64,000 nucleotides of DNA, taken from positions 248,001 through 312,000 of the forward strand of contig CAWFHZ010000005.1 of assembly GCA_963815785.1 (NCBI GenBank), in the 5' to 3' direction. The stretch comes from DATFVA01 sp963815785. GTDB lineage: Bacteria > Bacteroidota > Ignavibacteria > Ignavibacteriales > Ignavibacteriaceae. The notes below the pieces were generated by a model. The model was not told where the DNA came from, did no database searches, and was given only the letters and a program-made list of their open reading frames with translations. The position numbers and the translations under genes were made by a program. Below, piece by piece: positions 1 through 9,264 of this stretch; position 1 is the first letter of the stretch; each line of letters begins with the position of its first letter.

Positions 1-549
1 GCGGGATACATTTTCTTCCGTAACAAATGCACCAGTAGCTTCAAGCTGTGCTCTCTGAATCATAGCTGCCTGCATTTCTGCCTGGTATTCATCCGCCTGG
101 GATTTACCGGCTGAGAATACTTCGTAATTAAACAGATAATAAACAGCGAAAATAATTGTAGCGTAAAAAAGATAATTAAACCATGGCGGGACTTTATTAT
201 CGAGTTCTTTTATTCCATCATAATCATCTTCCATCAAAATTTCATCTTCTTTATCCAGCGGTGCTGCTTTGGTCATCGCCTGTTTTATTGTCTCCCATAA
301 ACTTGCTTTACCTGTCTCTTCACCGCTTATCTCTTTCTCTTTTATTTCTTCTGTTCCGAAATAAATAAAGGCTGCAATGATTGCTATAATTACTACAAAG
401 AAAAGTATAGCCAGAGCCTTATAATATGCAGGTCCGATAACAGGTTCAGCAACGGTATCTGCCTGCTGGGCAAAAACAATACTGCTCTGAAGAATTAGTG
501 CAGTAATTGTTAAAATTGTTTTTATTAAAAATTTTCTATTTATCTTCAT
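1..549 (-). CDS. ccoP: cbb3-type cytochrome c oxidase subunit CcoP, N-terminal part (cut by window edge)
   Basis: The diheme subunit that passes electrons to CcoO in the cbb3 terminal oxidase. Only 183 N-terminal codons are inside the window, so the CXXCH heme sites lie beyond it. Residues 5-28 form a signal-like hydrophobic stretch ending FAQQ, a second membrane segment spans about 44-64, and residues 115-145 carry the FixP_N signature (ELDNKVPPWFNYLFYATIIF) with its anchoring helix. An additional N-terminal hydrophobic segment before FixP_N is, from memory, common in Bacteroidota-type CcoP. The ATG at 547-549 overlaps the 3' end of ccoQ by 14 bases, implying translational coupling. It is the last gene of the operon seen here. 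Confidence 0.88.
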   Translation of the reverse strand, partial: MKINRKFLIKTILTITALILQSSIVFAQQADTVAEPVIGPAYYKALAILFFVVIIAIIAAFIYFGTEEIKEKEISGEETGKASLWETIKQAMTKAAPLDKEDEILMEDDYDGIKELDNKVPPWFNYLFYATIIFAVYYLFNYEVFSAGKSQADEYQAEMQAAMIQRAQLEATGAFVTEENVSR

Positions 550-748
550 TAACATCACCTGTAAAAATTTTTTGCTGATTATTTTCAGTATCGAGAGGAA
601 GTTCGCCCATCCTCTTAATGTATTCTTTATCTGCCTTCAGTACCCAGATAATCAAAACTGCAAAGAATACAAAAAAGACAATAAGAGAGAAGAGAGGATA
701 TGCAGCAATTCCCTCGATTGATTCAAGATATTTACTAGCCATTTCCAT
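536..748 (-). CDS. ccoQ: cbb3-type oxidase small subunit CcoQ/FixQ-like
   Basis: A 70-residue protein with one transmembrane helix (about residues 18-37) followed by a charged tail beginning KADKEYIKRMGELPL. The size, topology and position between ccoNO and ccoP are those of CcoQ, a small subunit that stabilises the cbb3 complex. The sequence itself is weakly conserved, as is usual for CcoQ, so the call rests largely on position. It starts 10 bases after the ccoNO stop and overlaps ccoP. Confidence 0.8.
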   Translation of the reverse strand: MEMASKYLESIEGIAAYPLFSLIVFFVFFAVLIIWVLKADKEYIKRMGELPLDTENNQQKIFTGDVNEDK

Positions 749-758
749 AATTCAATTC

Positions 759-2888
759 CTATTTCATTCCGGTTGAGGGATTACCTTTGATATCTGTTCC
801 AAGTCTTTGCAGGTAGGCAATCAATGCTATTATCTCTTTATTACTCTCTGCAGGAACACCATTCTTCTGAAGATCAGCTGCTATTTGTTCTGCCTGGTTT
901 TCCAGGTCTTCGTTAGCCACATTTTCATAACCTTCTCTGTAGGGAACTCCCACTGATCTCAGTCCTCTGATTTTTGCACGGGTATCGGAAGTATCAAGAG
1001 TTTGGGTTAGCAACCACGGATAAGAAGGCATAATTGAACCCGGAGACATTTGTCTGGGATTCTGCATATGGAGATAATGCCACATGTTAGGGTACTTTCC
1101 ACCCTCCCTGTGAAGATCAGGACCCGTTCTTTTTGAGCCCCAGAGGAAAGGATGATCATAAACATATTCACCTGCTTTGGAGTATTCACCGTATCTTTCT
1201 GTTTCAGATCTGAATGGCCGGATAAGTTGTGAATGACAGTTATTACATCCTTCTCGTATATAAATATCTCTTCCCTGCAGTTCTAACGGAGTATAAGGTT
1301 TAACGCTGGAGATTGTAGGTATATTTGATTTAACAAGAAACGTGGGCAGGAATTCAACCATTCCGCCAATTAATATTACTACTGTTGAGGCAATGAGAAA
1401 ATACATCGGTTTTCCTTCAAGCCAGCGGTGTCTTGTTCCTTTCGCGAACCTGTCATTTATTTTTAATAGTGCCGGGGCTTCAGCCTTCTCTTCAGCTTCA
1501 AACGATCCCTGTTTTGCAGTCTTGATAAGATTGTAAACCATCATTATTACACCGGAGAAATAGAGTAATCCTCCTATTGCCCTTATAATGTACATTGGAA
1601 TTATCTGAAGTGTTGTTTCAAGAAAATTGGGATACTGCAATAATCCGAGCGGAGTAAATTGTTTCCACATTAATGATTGAGTAATTCCCGACCAGTACAT
1701 TGAAGCCGCATAGAATACTATTCCAAGCATTCCGATCCAGAAATGTGCATTGGCAAGTTTCTTTGAGTAAAGTTCTGTTTTATATATCCTCGGAATCAGC
1801 CAGTACAGAATTCCAAATGTTAAAAATCCGTTCCAGCCAAGGGCACCAATATGAACGTGAGCAATTATCCAGTCAGTAAAATGCGCAATTGCATTTACAT
1901 TCTTAAGTGATAACATCGGTCCTTCAAAAGTTGCCATACCATAAGCAGTAATTGCAACAACCATAAATTTAAGAATGGGATCTTCACGGACTTTATCCCA
2001 GGCACCTCTTAAAGTAAGAAGACCGTTTATCATTCCACCCCACGACGGGGCAATAAGCATAATTGAAAATGCTGTTCCGAGAGATTGCGCCCAGTTGGGT
2101 AAAGCCGAATAAAGCAGATGATGAGGACCGGCCCAGATGTAAATAAATATTAAAGCCCAGAAGTGTACAATAGATAGCCTGTAAGAATAAATGGGACGGT
2201 TGGCTGCTTTTGGAAGATAGTAGTACATTAATCCGAGGTAAGGCGTTGTAAGGAAGAACGCAACTGCATTATGTCCGTACCACCATTGAACAAGTGCATC
2301 CTGTACTCCTGCATAAACCGGGTAGCTCTTAAGAAACGTAATGGGAACTTCAATAGAATTTACAATATGAAGTACAGCTACAGTTACCCACGTTGCAATG
2401 TAAAACCAGATCGCAACATATATGTGGCTTTCTCTTCGTTTAAGAATTGTTCCGAACATATTTATTCCGAAAACTATCCAGACAATAGCTATAGCGATAT
2501 CAATAGGCCATTCAAGCTCAGCGTATTCTTTGCTGGTCGTAAATCCCATAGCAAGCGTAAGCGCCGCAGCAATAATAATAATCTGCCATCCCCAGAAATG
2601 GATTTTACTCAGCAGGTCGCTGTACATTCTTGCTTTGCATAAACGCTGGAGCGAATGATAAACCCCCATAAAAATCGCGTTACCAACAAAAGCAAATATT
2701 ACTGCATTAGTGTGAATAGGACGAATTCTGCCGAATGTTGTATACTGCAGATTGAAATTGAGTGATGGTATAAAAAGCTGGGATGCAATTGTAAGTCCCA
2801 CAAGCATACCAATCACTCCCCAAAAAGCAGTGGCTATGGCAAAATTCTTTACGATTTTATTATCGTAACTGAATTGTTCTAACTGCAT
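759..2888 (-). CDS. ccoNO: fused cbb3-type cytochrome c oxidase subunits I and II (CcoN-CcoO)
   Basis: The catalytic core of the cbb3 oxygen reductase, located in the inner membrane. Residues 1 to about 480 are the multi-pass CcoN domain. Heme/copper histidine motifs are visible in order: HTNAVIFAF near residue 60, YGHNAVAFF, GPHHLLYSALP and AHVHIGALGWNG. After a linker near 480-500 and one anchoring helix comes the CcoO domain: EGCNNCHSQLIRPF is the CXXCH heme c site and MSPGSIMPSYPWL carries the axial Met. Length is 709 residues; separate CcoN and CcoO would be about 480 and 220, so this is a clean in-frame fusion. It is flanked by ccoS and ccoQ. The enzyme is typically used for respiration at low oxygen. 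Confidence 0.96.
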   Translation of the reverse strand: MQLEQFSYDNKIVKNFAIATAFWGVIGMLVGLTIASQLFIPSLNFNLQYTTFGRIRPIHTNAVIFAFVGNAIFMGVYHSLQRLCKARMYSDLLSKIHFWGWQIIIIAAALTLAMGFTTSKEYAELEWPIDIAIAIVWIVFGINMFGTILKRRESHIYVAIWFYIATWVTVAVLHIVNSIEVPITFLKSYPVYAGVQDALVQWWYGHNAVAFFLTTPYLGLMYYYLPKAANRPIYSYRLSIVHFWALIFIYIWAGPHHLLYSALPNWAQSLGTAFSIMLIAPSWGGMINGLLTLRGAWDKVREDPILKFMVVAITAYGMATFEGPMLSLKNVNAIAHFTDWIIAHVHIGALGWNGFLTFGILYWLIPRIYKTELYSKKLANAHFWIGMLGIVFYAASMYWSGITQSLMWKQFTPLGLLQYPNFLETTLQIIPMYIIRAIGGLLYFSGVIMMVYNLIKTAKQGSFEAEEKAEAPALLKINDRFAKGTRHRWLEGKPMYFLIASTVVILIGGMVEFLPTFLVKSNIPTISSVKPYTPLELQGRDIYIREGCNNCHSQLIRPFRSETERYGEYSKAGEYVYDHPFLWGSKRTGPDLHREGGKYPNMWHYLHMQNPRQMSPGSIMPSYPWLLTQTLDTSDTRAKIRGLRSVGVPYREGYENVANEDLENQAEQIAADLQKNGVPAESNKEIIALIAYLQRLGTDIKGNPSTGMK

Positions 2889-2918
2889 AAATGCATTCTC
2901 CTTAGAGTGAATAGGGAA

Positions 2919-3098
2919 CTATTTTTTCTTTTTTTCAAAATCTTTTTCGGGTTTTTCTTTTTGATCTTCAAAGAGCATTCTTACTGAAGGCGTATATGTA
3001 TCTTTATACTGCCCGCTTTTTACTGCCCATAAAAATGCGGCTAAAAAACCAACTGCAACAAGAAGACTGAATCCTATTAAGACAACAATTACCGAGAT
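2919..3098 (-). CDS. ccoS: cbb3 oxidase maturation protein CcoS (no canonical start codon)
   Basis: A 59-residue single-helix protein reading SVIVVLIGFSLLVAVGFL, then WAVKSGQYKDTYTPSVRMLF and a lysine-rich tail. This is the CcoS pattern (helix, then WAVKSGQ-DD-YTPS). CcoS is needed for cofactor insertion into cbb3 oxidase. It sits between ccoI and ccoNO and overlaps the ccoI 3' end by 10 bases. The reading frame has no ATG, GTG or TTG: where family members start MSVI, the codon is ATC (3096-3098). Either AUC is used with coupling from ccoI, or one base is wrong (ATG read as ATC). The coding identity is firm; the start is not. Confidence 0.78.
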   Translation of the reverse strand: MSVIVVLIGFSLLVAVGFLAAFLWAVKSGQYKDTYTPSVRMLFEDQKEKPEKDFEKKKK

Positions 3099-5507
3099 AA
3101 CAAGCCTCTCTTCCCTGCAATGAAATTTGTCGTAAGTGTTGTAAACATAACCACCGAGATTGAACTCAAAGGCATCAACACTGCTGCAATTAAAGGCGAC
3201 AACATTCCTTCAATTGCAAAAGTTAGTCCCGCCGCGTTATACAAAAATGAAATTATAAAACTTGCAATTACAATTCTTACACTTGTTTTAGAAAACTTAA
3301 TAAATTTTGGAAGAAGATTTAATTTTTGGGCATCAAGTATCGCATCACAAGCCGGTGAAAAACTGCTGATGTTTTCGGTAACAGCAATTCCGACGTTGCT
3401 TTTCTTTAACGCTCCGGCATCATTTAAACCATCACCAATCATTAACACAGTATTATTTTCTTTCTGCAGATTTTCTATATAAATCAATTTATCATTTGGT
3501 GTCTGCCTGAAACGAAGTTCGGAATCTTTTTTAAAAATATTTTGAAGCCTGGTTTTTTCTCCTTCATTATCTCCGGATAAAACAGAAATTTTATAATGTG
3601 AAGATAAATCTTTAACTACTTTTTCAATTCCCTCGCGATAATTATTATTTATTTCAAAGTATCCGACAGTTCTTTCATTGAAAGAAAGGTAAACCCTGGG
3701 AGTTTCCTGCTGAGGAAGTTTAAAATTTGCCAGTGAATCATCAACAAAAGAAAGAGAGCCGAGCTTAATTTTATTCCCTAAAACCTTCCCCTCAATTCCC
3801 AGGTTTGAATATTCCCTGAACCCTGAAACTTCAGGCTCATCATATTTACTAAGTGAATTGTATATTGCCGAACTCAACGGATGAGTAGAATTTTTAGCCA
3901 GGGATTTTATCATTTCCATTTTGAAATCATCAAGTGTATCTCCGACAAAGTTAATCTCACCGTCTCCAGCTTTTGTAATGGTCCCTGTTTTATCAAAAAC
4001 AATCGTATTAATTTTTGCAAGATCTTCAACAACCGAACTATTCTTTAAATAAAATTTATTTCTGCCGAATATTCTGACTGTGTTTCCAAACGTAAACGGA
4101 GTTGAAAGGGCAAGAGCACATGGGCAGGCAACTATAAGTACGGCTGTAAATACGTTTATCGCAGTGTGTATGCTTGTCTGCAGCCAGAACAAAGCCGCAA
4201 TAACAGCAATGATAAGAACCGCCGCTGTAAAATATTTGCTGACAACATTGCTGATTGTTGTGAAATAACTTTCATCTTTTTTGTTAAATGATTCGTGGTT
4301 CCATAATTGTGTTAAATAACTCTGTGATACTTCTTTCACAACTTCAAGTTCAATTGAACTGCCAATCTGTCTTCCGCCGGCATAAATTAATTCGCCCAAA
4401 ACTTTTTCCACAGGTGCAGATTCACCGGTTACAAAACTGTAATCAATATTTCCTGTCCCTTTAAACAAAATTGCGTCCGCAGGAATTATTTCGTTGTTCC
4501 TTATAAAGATTCTGTCGCCAACCTTAAGCTTAGCAACGGGAACAGACGTTTCTTTATTATCTTTTTTAATTGTTACCCCTAAAGGAAAATATGACTTATA
4601 GCTTCTCTCAAAATTCAGTGTTTCATAAGTCTTTTCCTGGAATAACTTCCCGATCAGTAAAAACAATACCAGTCCGCTCATCGAATCAAAATATCCCGCC
4701 TGGTTATGAACAACAACTTCAAAAACACTTCTGGCAAACAAAACAAATATTCCGAGTGAAATAGGAAAATCGATATTAACTATTTTCTTTTTTAATCCCT
4801 TGTAAGCCGAGCCGAAATACTCGGAAGCTGAATAAAAGAAAACCGGTAAAGCAAGAATTAAATTCAGGTAGGCAAAAATGGTTCTGTAATAGCTGTCGGA
4901 AATATCAATTGATAAATATTCGGGAAAACTTAACAGCATAATATTTCCGAAACAGAACGCCGCAATACCTATTTTATAATAAAGATGTTTCCTGTGAACA
5001 TCTTTTTTCTCATCTGTGCTGTCAAGCTGAATAAGCGGTTCATAACCGATAGAAGCTAAAAGTTCTACGAGTTCCCTCAGGCTTAGATTCGAATGAAAAT
5101 ATTTAACAGAAAGTTCTTTTTTCAGAAAGTTTACATTTGACTGGCTGACTCCGGGATTAATTTTATAAAGATTTTCCAGAAGCCAGATACACGAACTGCA
5201 GTGCATTTGAGGAATATAAAATGTAATTGAACTGATTTTATCATTCCTGAAATCAATTAATTTTTGAACAGTCTCAGGGTCATCAAGGTAATCAAATTTT
5301 CTTACTGGCAAATTTTTTGGTGAGATTCCGGGTGTGTTTTCCAGGGTGTAATAATTGCATAACTGTTTCTGATTCAGAATTTCATAAACGGTTTTGCACC
5401 CGAGACAGCAGAAATACTTATCATCAAAACACATGACTTCCATCTCTGCAGTCATCTCCGCAATGGAAACACTTTATTTCTTTTTTAGTAATATCCTCTG
5501 ATTTCAT
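3089..5507 (-). CDS. ccoI: copper-transporting P1B-type ATPase CcoI (frameshifted near its N-terminus)
   Basis: Exports copper for cbb3 assembly. Motifs in order: N-terminal Cys-rich metal-binding domain (FHCGDDC ... FCCLGC), HMA-like domain with QMHCSSCIWLLENL, membrane helices, TGES actuator motif, the CPC metal site (VACPCALALSTP), DKTGT phosphorylation site and GDGLNDAGAL hinge. The first 27 codons (MKSEDITKKEIKCFHCGDDC...) start at 5507 in a different frame from the remainder. Removing one base from the A4 run at 5426-5429 joins the two frames and rebuilds the expected CXXC-FCCXGC domain. The span is 3x806+1 bases. A start at the in-frame ATG at 5455 would lose half of the metal-binding domain. 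First gene of the cbb3 operon. Confidence 0.9.
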
Positions 5508-5775
5508 TCAGCTTAAAATGTAAATAATATAATTCGGGAGAATCCTTCTAGATTAAATAATTTTTTTCATTGGAAAGTTGGCAAATGACAGAAATTATGC
5601 CATCGAAATTTAATATATAAAAAATTAAATAGAGGATTTATCCGCAATAATTCAGACTTTTTATTCTTCTTTTAGAAAATAATAATTTTTTTCTTCTCAT
5701 AGTCGGGAAGCGGATTTTATTTTGGAATTCCTTACGATTTTTTGCAAATTTGAAACAATTAAAAAGAGATTTTAA

Positions 5776-6222
5776 ATGGCTTACCTGATATTCAAACTGA
5801 TCCACGTTTTTGCTGTGATATTTTTTGTTGGCAATATAGTAATTGCTGTATTCTGGAAAAATCACGGTGACCGGAGCGGCGACTCTAAAATAATAGCACA
5901 CACAATCCGGGGCATAATAAGAGCTGACAGATTCTTTACAATGCCTGCGGTTGCTTTTTTAATTCTTGCGGGATTCGGTGCAATGGGAATCGGGTATATT
6001 CCATTCGAAACAGGATGGATCCTCTGGGGATTCATATTAATCGTAATTTCTGCAGCAGCTTTTATGGCTAAGGTTGTTCCCGCACAAAAAAAATTATTAA
6101 AGATTGCAGAAGCAGATCCGTTTGACAAACAGCTTTATGATACAGTATCAAAAGAGTGGAACCTATGGGGAAGCATTGCAACACTTGCTCCTATTATTGC
6201 AGTAATTCTTAATGGTACTTAA
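5776..6222 (+). CDS. DUF2269-like integral membrane protein
   Basis: A 148-residue protein with four predicted membrane helices (about residues 4-26, 52-72, 78-98 and 128-146). The opening LIFKLIHVFAVIFFVGNIVIAVFW has the conserved helix-one histidine pattern of small DUF2269-type membrane proteins. No function is established for the family. It is transcribed away from the cbb3 operon. The weak AAAGAG ribosome site lies 8 bases before the ATG. An inverted repeat just downstream could terminate transcription. Family assignment is from pattern only. Confidence 0.65.
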   Translation: MAYLIFKLIHVFAVIFFVGNIVIAVFWKNHGDRSGDSKIIAHTIRGIIRADRFFTMPAVAFLILAGFGAMGIGYIPFETGWILWGFILIVISAAAFMAKVVPAQKKLLKIAEADPFDKQLYDTVSKEWNLWGSIATLAPIIAVILNGT

Positions 6223-6243
6223 AACACCTGTTTGATTTACCTT

Positions 6244-6276
6244 AGATATGCCAGATCTTTAAGATCTGGCATATCT
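6244..6276. repeat. perfect 16-bp inverted repeat (hairpin) between convergent genes; dispersed copy at 32684
   Basis: Left arm 6244-6259 and right arm 6261-6276 are perfectly complementary around a single T. The element lies between the convergent 3' ends of the DUF2269 gene and the T9SS protein gene, where it could act as a two-way terminator. A degenerate element of exactly the same length (33 bases, outer 8-9 bases identical) is at 32684-32716, so this is probably a dispersed palindromic repeat rather than a one-off terminator. Confidence 0.75.
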
Positions 6277-6293
6277 GGATATATACTCAATAA

Positions 6294-8795
6294 TTATTTT
6301 AATAAAATCATCTTAAAAGCCTTTATGTAATTCCCGGACTTAAGACGATATATGTATACTCCGCTTACAAATTTTTCTGCATCAAAGCTTACTTCATAAT
6401 TTCCGGCATCCTTTATCTCATTCACCAGGTTTTGAACTTCTCTGCCTAATACATCAAATACAGTTAACTCTACTTTCTCTCTCACAGGTATTGAATATTT
6501 TATTGTGGTTTCCGGATTAAATGGATTAGGATAATTCTGTTCTAGTAAAAATTTTTCCGGCGCTGTTAAGTTAACTTCTGTTGTCTGTGAGTATTTATAA
6601 TTTCCATTAAAATCTATTTGCTTGAGTCGGTATTTGTAAGTACCTGTGGTAACATTTTCATCTGTAAATGAATAAGAATTCGGCTCAGTAGTGGTTCCAT
6701 ATCCTTCTACATACCCTATCTTCTCCCATTCTGTTTTGAGCGCTTCATCGAATCGCTCTACTTCAAATCCTTTATTGTTTGTTTCTGTTGAAGTTGTCCA
6801 GTTGAGTTTTACACTTTCATCATCTGTTTTTGCTGTGAATGATGAGATCTCAACAGGTGTGTAAGTTGTATCAATGTATTTATAAATAAGACCTTGGAAA
6901 CCAGAGGAATATCCCAAATTTGCCATTGGAGATTGTAATTTTCTCAACCCTATATTTCTTAACTCTAAAATCTCATTCCAGGTATTTCCCCCATCAATTG
7001 TTTCATATACCCCATCGCCAATTATAAAACCATGGGAATTTGATAACCAGCCAAATGATCTGATTACATATTGTGAGCTTAATTGAGTAAACCAATTATT
7101 TCCGTTATCAGTTGATTTATAAAGTGTCAACATTTCAATGGTAAAACCCATATTTGCTGTAAAGTAAATATCTTTCCCAAAGAATGTTGGTATATCAGTT
7201 CTTTCGGTCCAGCTATATCCTCCATCTGTCGTCTGCCAAATATATCTTGATGTTGTCCAGCCATTTAATGAGTCTTCAAAAAAAATACTCGTAAAAGAGT
7301 CAGTGCCTATATTTAACATCTCAGACCAATTCTCACCAGCATCAGTGGTCTTAAATATTCTTGGTCCACCTACGGCCCAGCCCGTTTGGTGATTGGTAAA
7401 GAAAATTTTAGCAATTGGGTTTATTATACCATTTGTCTGATACCAAGCAGCCCCACCACTTGTTGTTTTATAAATTTTACTATTTGTTGAACCAATGTAC
7501 CCTGTAAGACTATCTGTGAATAACAGACAGTAACCGCTTGGACCAGGCGCAGGCTGCCAGTTAATACCCCCATTGGTAGTCTCGTACAAATTACCATTCA
7601 GTCCAGGACTTATGACAAATCCTTTTTGCTCATTTGTAAAATAAACATCCGATAAATCATCATTTATTATGGATTTATGCCAGCTATCTAAGTTTCCCTC
7701 TGCTTTATATATTCTTAATCCAGAACCTGCATCATAACCTATATTCTCTTCATTAAATAATTGTATCTCATACTCACCCATATAATTTGAATATACAGAG
7801 TCAAGAATAACCCAGTTTTGTCCACGGTTGGTAGTCTTCCACAAACCGGCTTCATTCATAGAAATATATCCTGTATCAGTGTTAATATAGCTGATACAAT
7901 TTATTGCAAATGCCTGCAAGTCTCCTCCATCAATCCAGGTATTCCCTCCATCACTGCTGTATATATTTTTAGCTGATGGATGATCAGGGCCCCCGTAGCC
8001 TGCTGCGGCTATATGCATACTATCAATTACATTTATACAGAATAGAGGATAACTATCTCCAGCTTGTATTATTTCCCAGTTGTTTCCTCCATTGGTGGTT
8101 CTTAGTACTTTTCCATCTCCTGCTATCAATCCATAATTTTCATTTAGAAAATCAATCCACCAGTAATTATTAGTGTAGCCTGGAATTGTAACTGTTTGCC
8201 AGCTTATTCCTCTATCTGTTGTTTTTATAAGTGAGTTATTTGTTCCGCAAGCCCAGCCGAGAGTATCATTTATCATCTGCAAGCCCCACAAGTCACCTGT
8301 TACTCCACTTGTTATTTGAGACCAGCTATCTCCGCCGTCTGTTGAACGGAGAATTAAACCGCTGAATCCGCTTGCTATTACTATTTGTCCGTTAAAGGAA
8401 TTTACTTTTAGTAAGGGTGTTGTTGTATTTGTTTCTTCTGTTATCCAGTTAAGTCCGCCGTCAGTCGTTTTAATCAGAGCCCCTAAGTCACCAACTGCCC
8501 AACCGGTATCTACATTTACGAAATGAATTCCTATATAATCAACTCTTGGTACTTTCGGGTTTAGCTCTGTCCAAACACCTGTGCTTTGTAAAGGAAATAA
8601 TCTTCGTTTTTCATCAGCAAGGTCTTTACCTGAATATTTTTGTTGGTAAGTCTGATAGCCGTTTTGCAACTCAACCCCACGGCGGTATTGGACTGGGATT
8701 ATATCTGTTGTGTCCTGTTGTTGTGCGGTACTTAAACAATTCGGCAACAGAATGATCAAAAAGAGAAAAGAGATTTTTTGTTTTAATAAGCCCAT
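6294..8795 (-). CDS. secreted multi-repeat propeller protein with C-terminal T9SS sorting domain
   Basis: An 833-residue exported protein. N-terminal signal peptide (LLKQKISFLFLIILLPNCLSTAQ). Residues about 75-640 hold twelve repeats around the motif TTDGG-x-NW (for example IKTTDGGLNW, LRSTDGGDSW, YKSTDNGNNW), the BNR/Ycf48-like beta-propeller signature. A fibronectin-III-like domain follows (about 650-745: VEISSFTAK...VKLNWTTSTETNNKGFEVER). The last 80 residues are a type IX secretion sorting domain (LLEQNYPNPFNPETTIKYSI ... VYIYRLKSG). This implies T9SS export and surface attachment or release. Substrate or partner is unknown; no catalytic motif is visible. Monocistronic. Confidence 0.85.
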   Translation of the reverse strand: MGLLKQKISFLFLIILLPNCLSTAQQQDTTDIIPVQYRRGVELQNGYQTYQQKYSGKDLADEKRRLFPLQSTGVWTELNPKVPRVDYIGIHFVNVDTGWAVGDLGALIKTTDGGLNWITEETNTTTPLLKVNSFNGQIVIASGFSGLILRSTDGGDSWSQITSGVTGDLWGLQMINDTLGWACGTNNSLIKTTDRGISWQTVTIPGYTNNYWWIDFLNENYGLIAGDGKVLRTTNGGNNWEIIQAGDSYPLFCINVIDSMHIAAAGYGGPDHPSAKNIYSSDGGNTWIDGGDLQAFAINCISYINTDTGYISMNEAGLWKTTNRGQNWVILDSVYSNYMGEYEIQLFNEENIGYDAGSGLRIYKAEGNLDSWHKSIINDDLSDVYFTNEQKGFVISPGLNGNLYETTNGGINWQPAPGPSGYCLLFTDSLTGYIGSTNSKIYKTTSGGAAWYQTNGIINPIAKIFFTNHQTGWAVGGPRIFKTTDAGENWSEMLNIGTDSFTSIFFEDSLNGWTTSRYIWQTTDGGYSWTERTDIPTFFGKDIYFTANMGFTIEMLTLYKSTDNGNNWFTQLSSQYVIRSFGWLSNSHGFIIGDGVYETIDGGNTWNEILELRNIGLRKLQSPMANLGYSSGFQGLIYKYIDTTYTPVEISSFTAKTDDESVKLNWTTSTETNNKGFEVERFDEALKTEWEKIGYVEGYGTTTEPNSYSFTDENVTTGTYKYRLKQIDFNGNYKYSQTTEVNLTAPEKFLLEQNYPNPFNPETTIKYSIPVREKVELTVFDVLGREVQNLVNEIKDAGNYEVSFDAEKFVSGVYIYRLKSGNYIKAFKMILLK

Positions 8796-8891
8796 TTTAA
8801 AACTTCCCTAAGAAATTTTGCAGGCAAAATAGTTAACTAATCAGCAGAAAGCAATCTGATGGTTCTGCTCTTATACTTTTATTATCATTAG

Positions 8892-8911
8892 CCCCGACTT
8901 TCAAGTCGGGG
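8892..8911. repeat. GC-rich hairpin, 9-bp stem
   Basis: ccccgactt (8892-8900) pairs perfectly with aagtcgggg (8903-8911) around a 2-base loop. It lies upstream of the start of the minus-strand T9SS gene, so it is not placed as a terminator for that gene. It is probably a palindromic intergenic repeat. Confidence 0.65.
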
Positions 8912-8984
8912 GTTAAATGTAAAGGAAAGAATCTCACGGCTTTAGCCGCATAAAATGCCTTATTAGTATAGTTTTTTTATGAAT

Positions 8985-9007
8985 GCCTGCCTACCGGACA
9001 GGCAGGC
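8985..9007. repeat. REP-like hairpin, 8-bp stem
   Basis: gcctgcct (8985-8992) pairs with aggcaggc (9000-9007) around loop accggac. This GC-rich palindrome stands out from the AT-rich surroundings and resembles repetitive extragenic palindromes. Nothing in the window encodes a REP-associated transposase. Confidence 0.65.
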
Positions 9008-9040
9008 TCTATGAGCATTTTCCTCTTGGTGTTGTCACTG

Positions 9041-9130
9041 TGTTACAATAATTAAACCTCTACGAGGTTTTACACTTAAGGAAACGCTCATACATTTTCG
9101 GATCATCGCAGATGATCTATTATTGTAACA
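9041..9130. repeat. 12-bp inverted repeat closing a 90-base structured segment
   Basis: TGTTACAATAAT (9041-9052) and ATTATTGTAACA (9119-9130) are exact reverse complements. The enclosed 66 bases contain two further perfect 7-bp mini-hairpins with 3-base loops. A cruciform or branched RNA could form. Whether it is transcribed is unknown. No adjacent ORF looks like a transposase. Confidence 0.55.
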
Positions 9131-9231
9131 ACAAAACAAACAAAGCTGAACCAGATCTTCGTAGATGGTCAATAAAACAAAAATCTCTATTGCTTTAGAC
9201 TTGCAGGCGAATTGCACTATAATTGGCTTTC

Positions 9232-9264
9232 AAATGCGTTCTAAATGCGCTTCAGATGCGCTAT
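9232..9264. repeat. three tandem copies of an 11-bp unit
   Basis: aaatgcgttct, aaatgcgcttc and agatgcgctat follow each other without gaps. The shared core is atgcg. It lies about 130 bases upstream of the ABC transporter start; the spacing of one helical turn could suit a repeated protein-binding site, but this is only inference. Confidence 0.5.

Noticed and set aside
2271..2642. 123-codon plus-strand ORF antisense to ccoNO
   Set aside because: Lies fully inside the ccoN domain on the opposite strand; no start signal or domain.
5638..5901. 87-codon minus-strand ORF upstream of and overlapping the DUF2269 gene
   Set aside because: Shadow of the AT-rich leader and the opposite strand of a convincing gene; composition is unlike a protein.
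6960..8520. Repeated TTDGG-coding segments as DNA tandem repeats
   Set aside because: Repetition is at protein level (propeller blades); the DNA copies are diverged.
9035..9217. 60-codon minus-strand ORF in the hairpin-rich region
   Set aside because: It is composed of the inverted repeats themselves, has no recognisable domain and no ribosome site.
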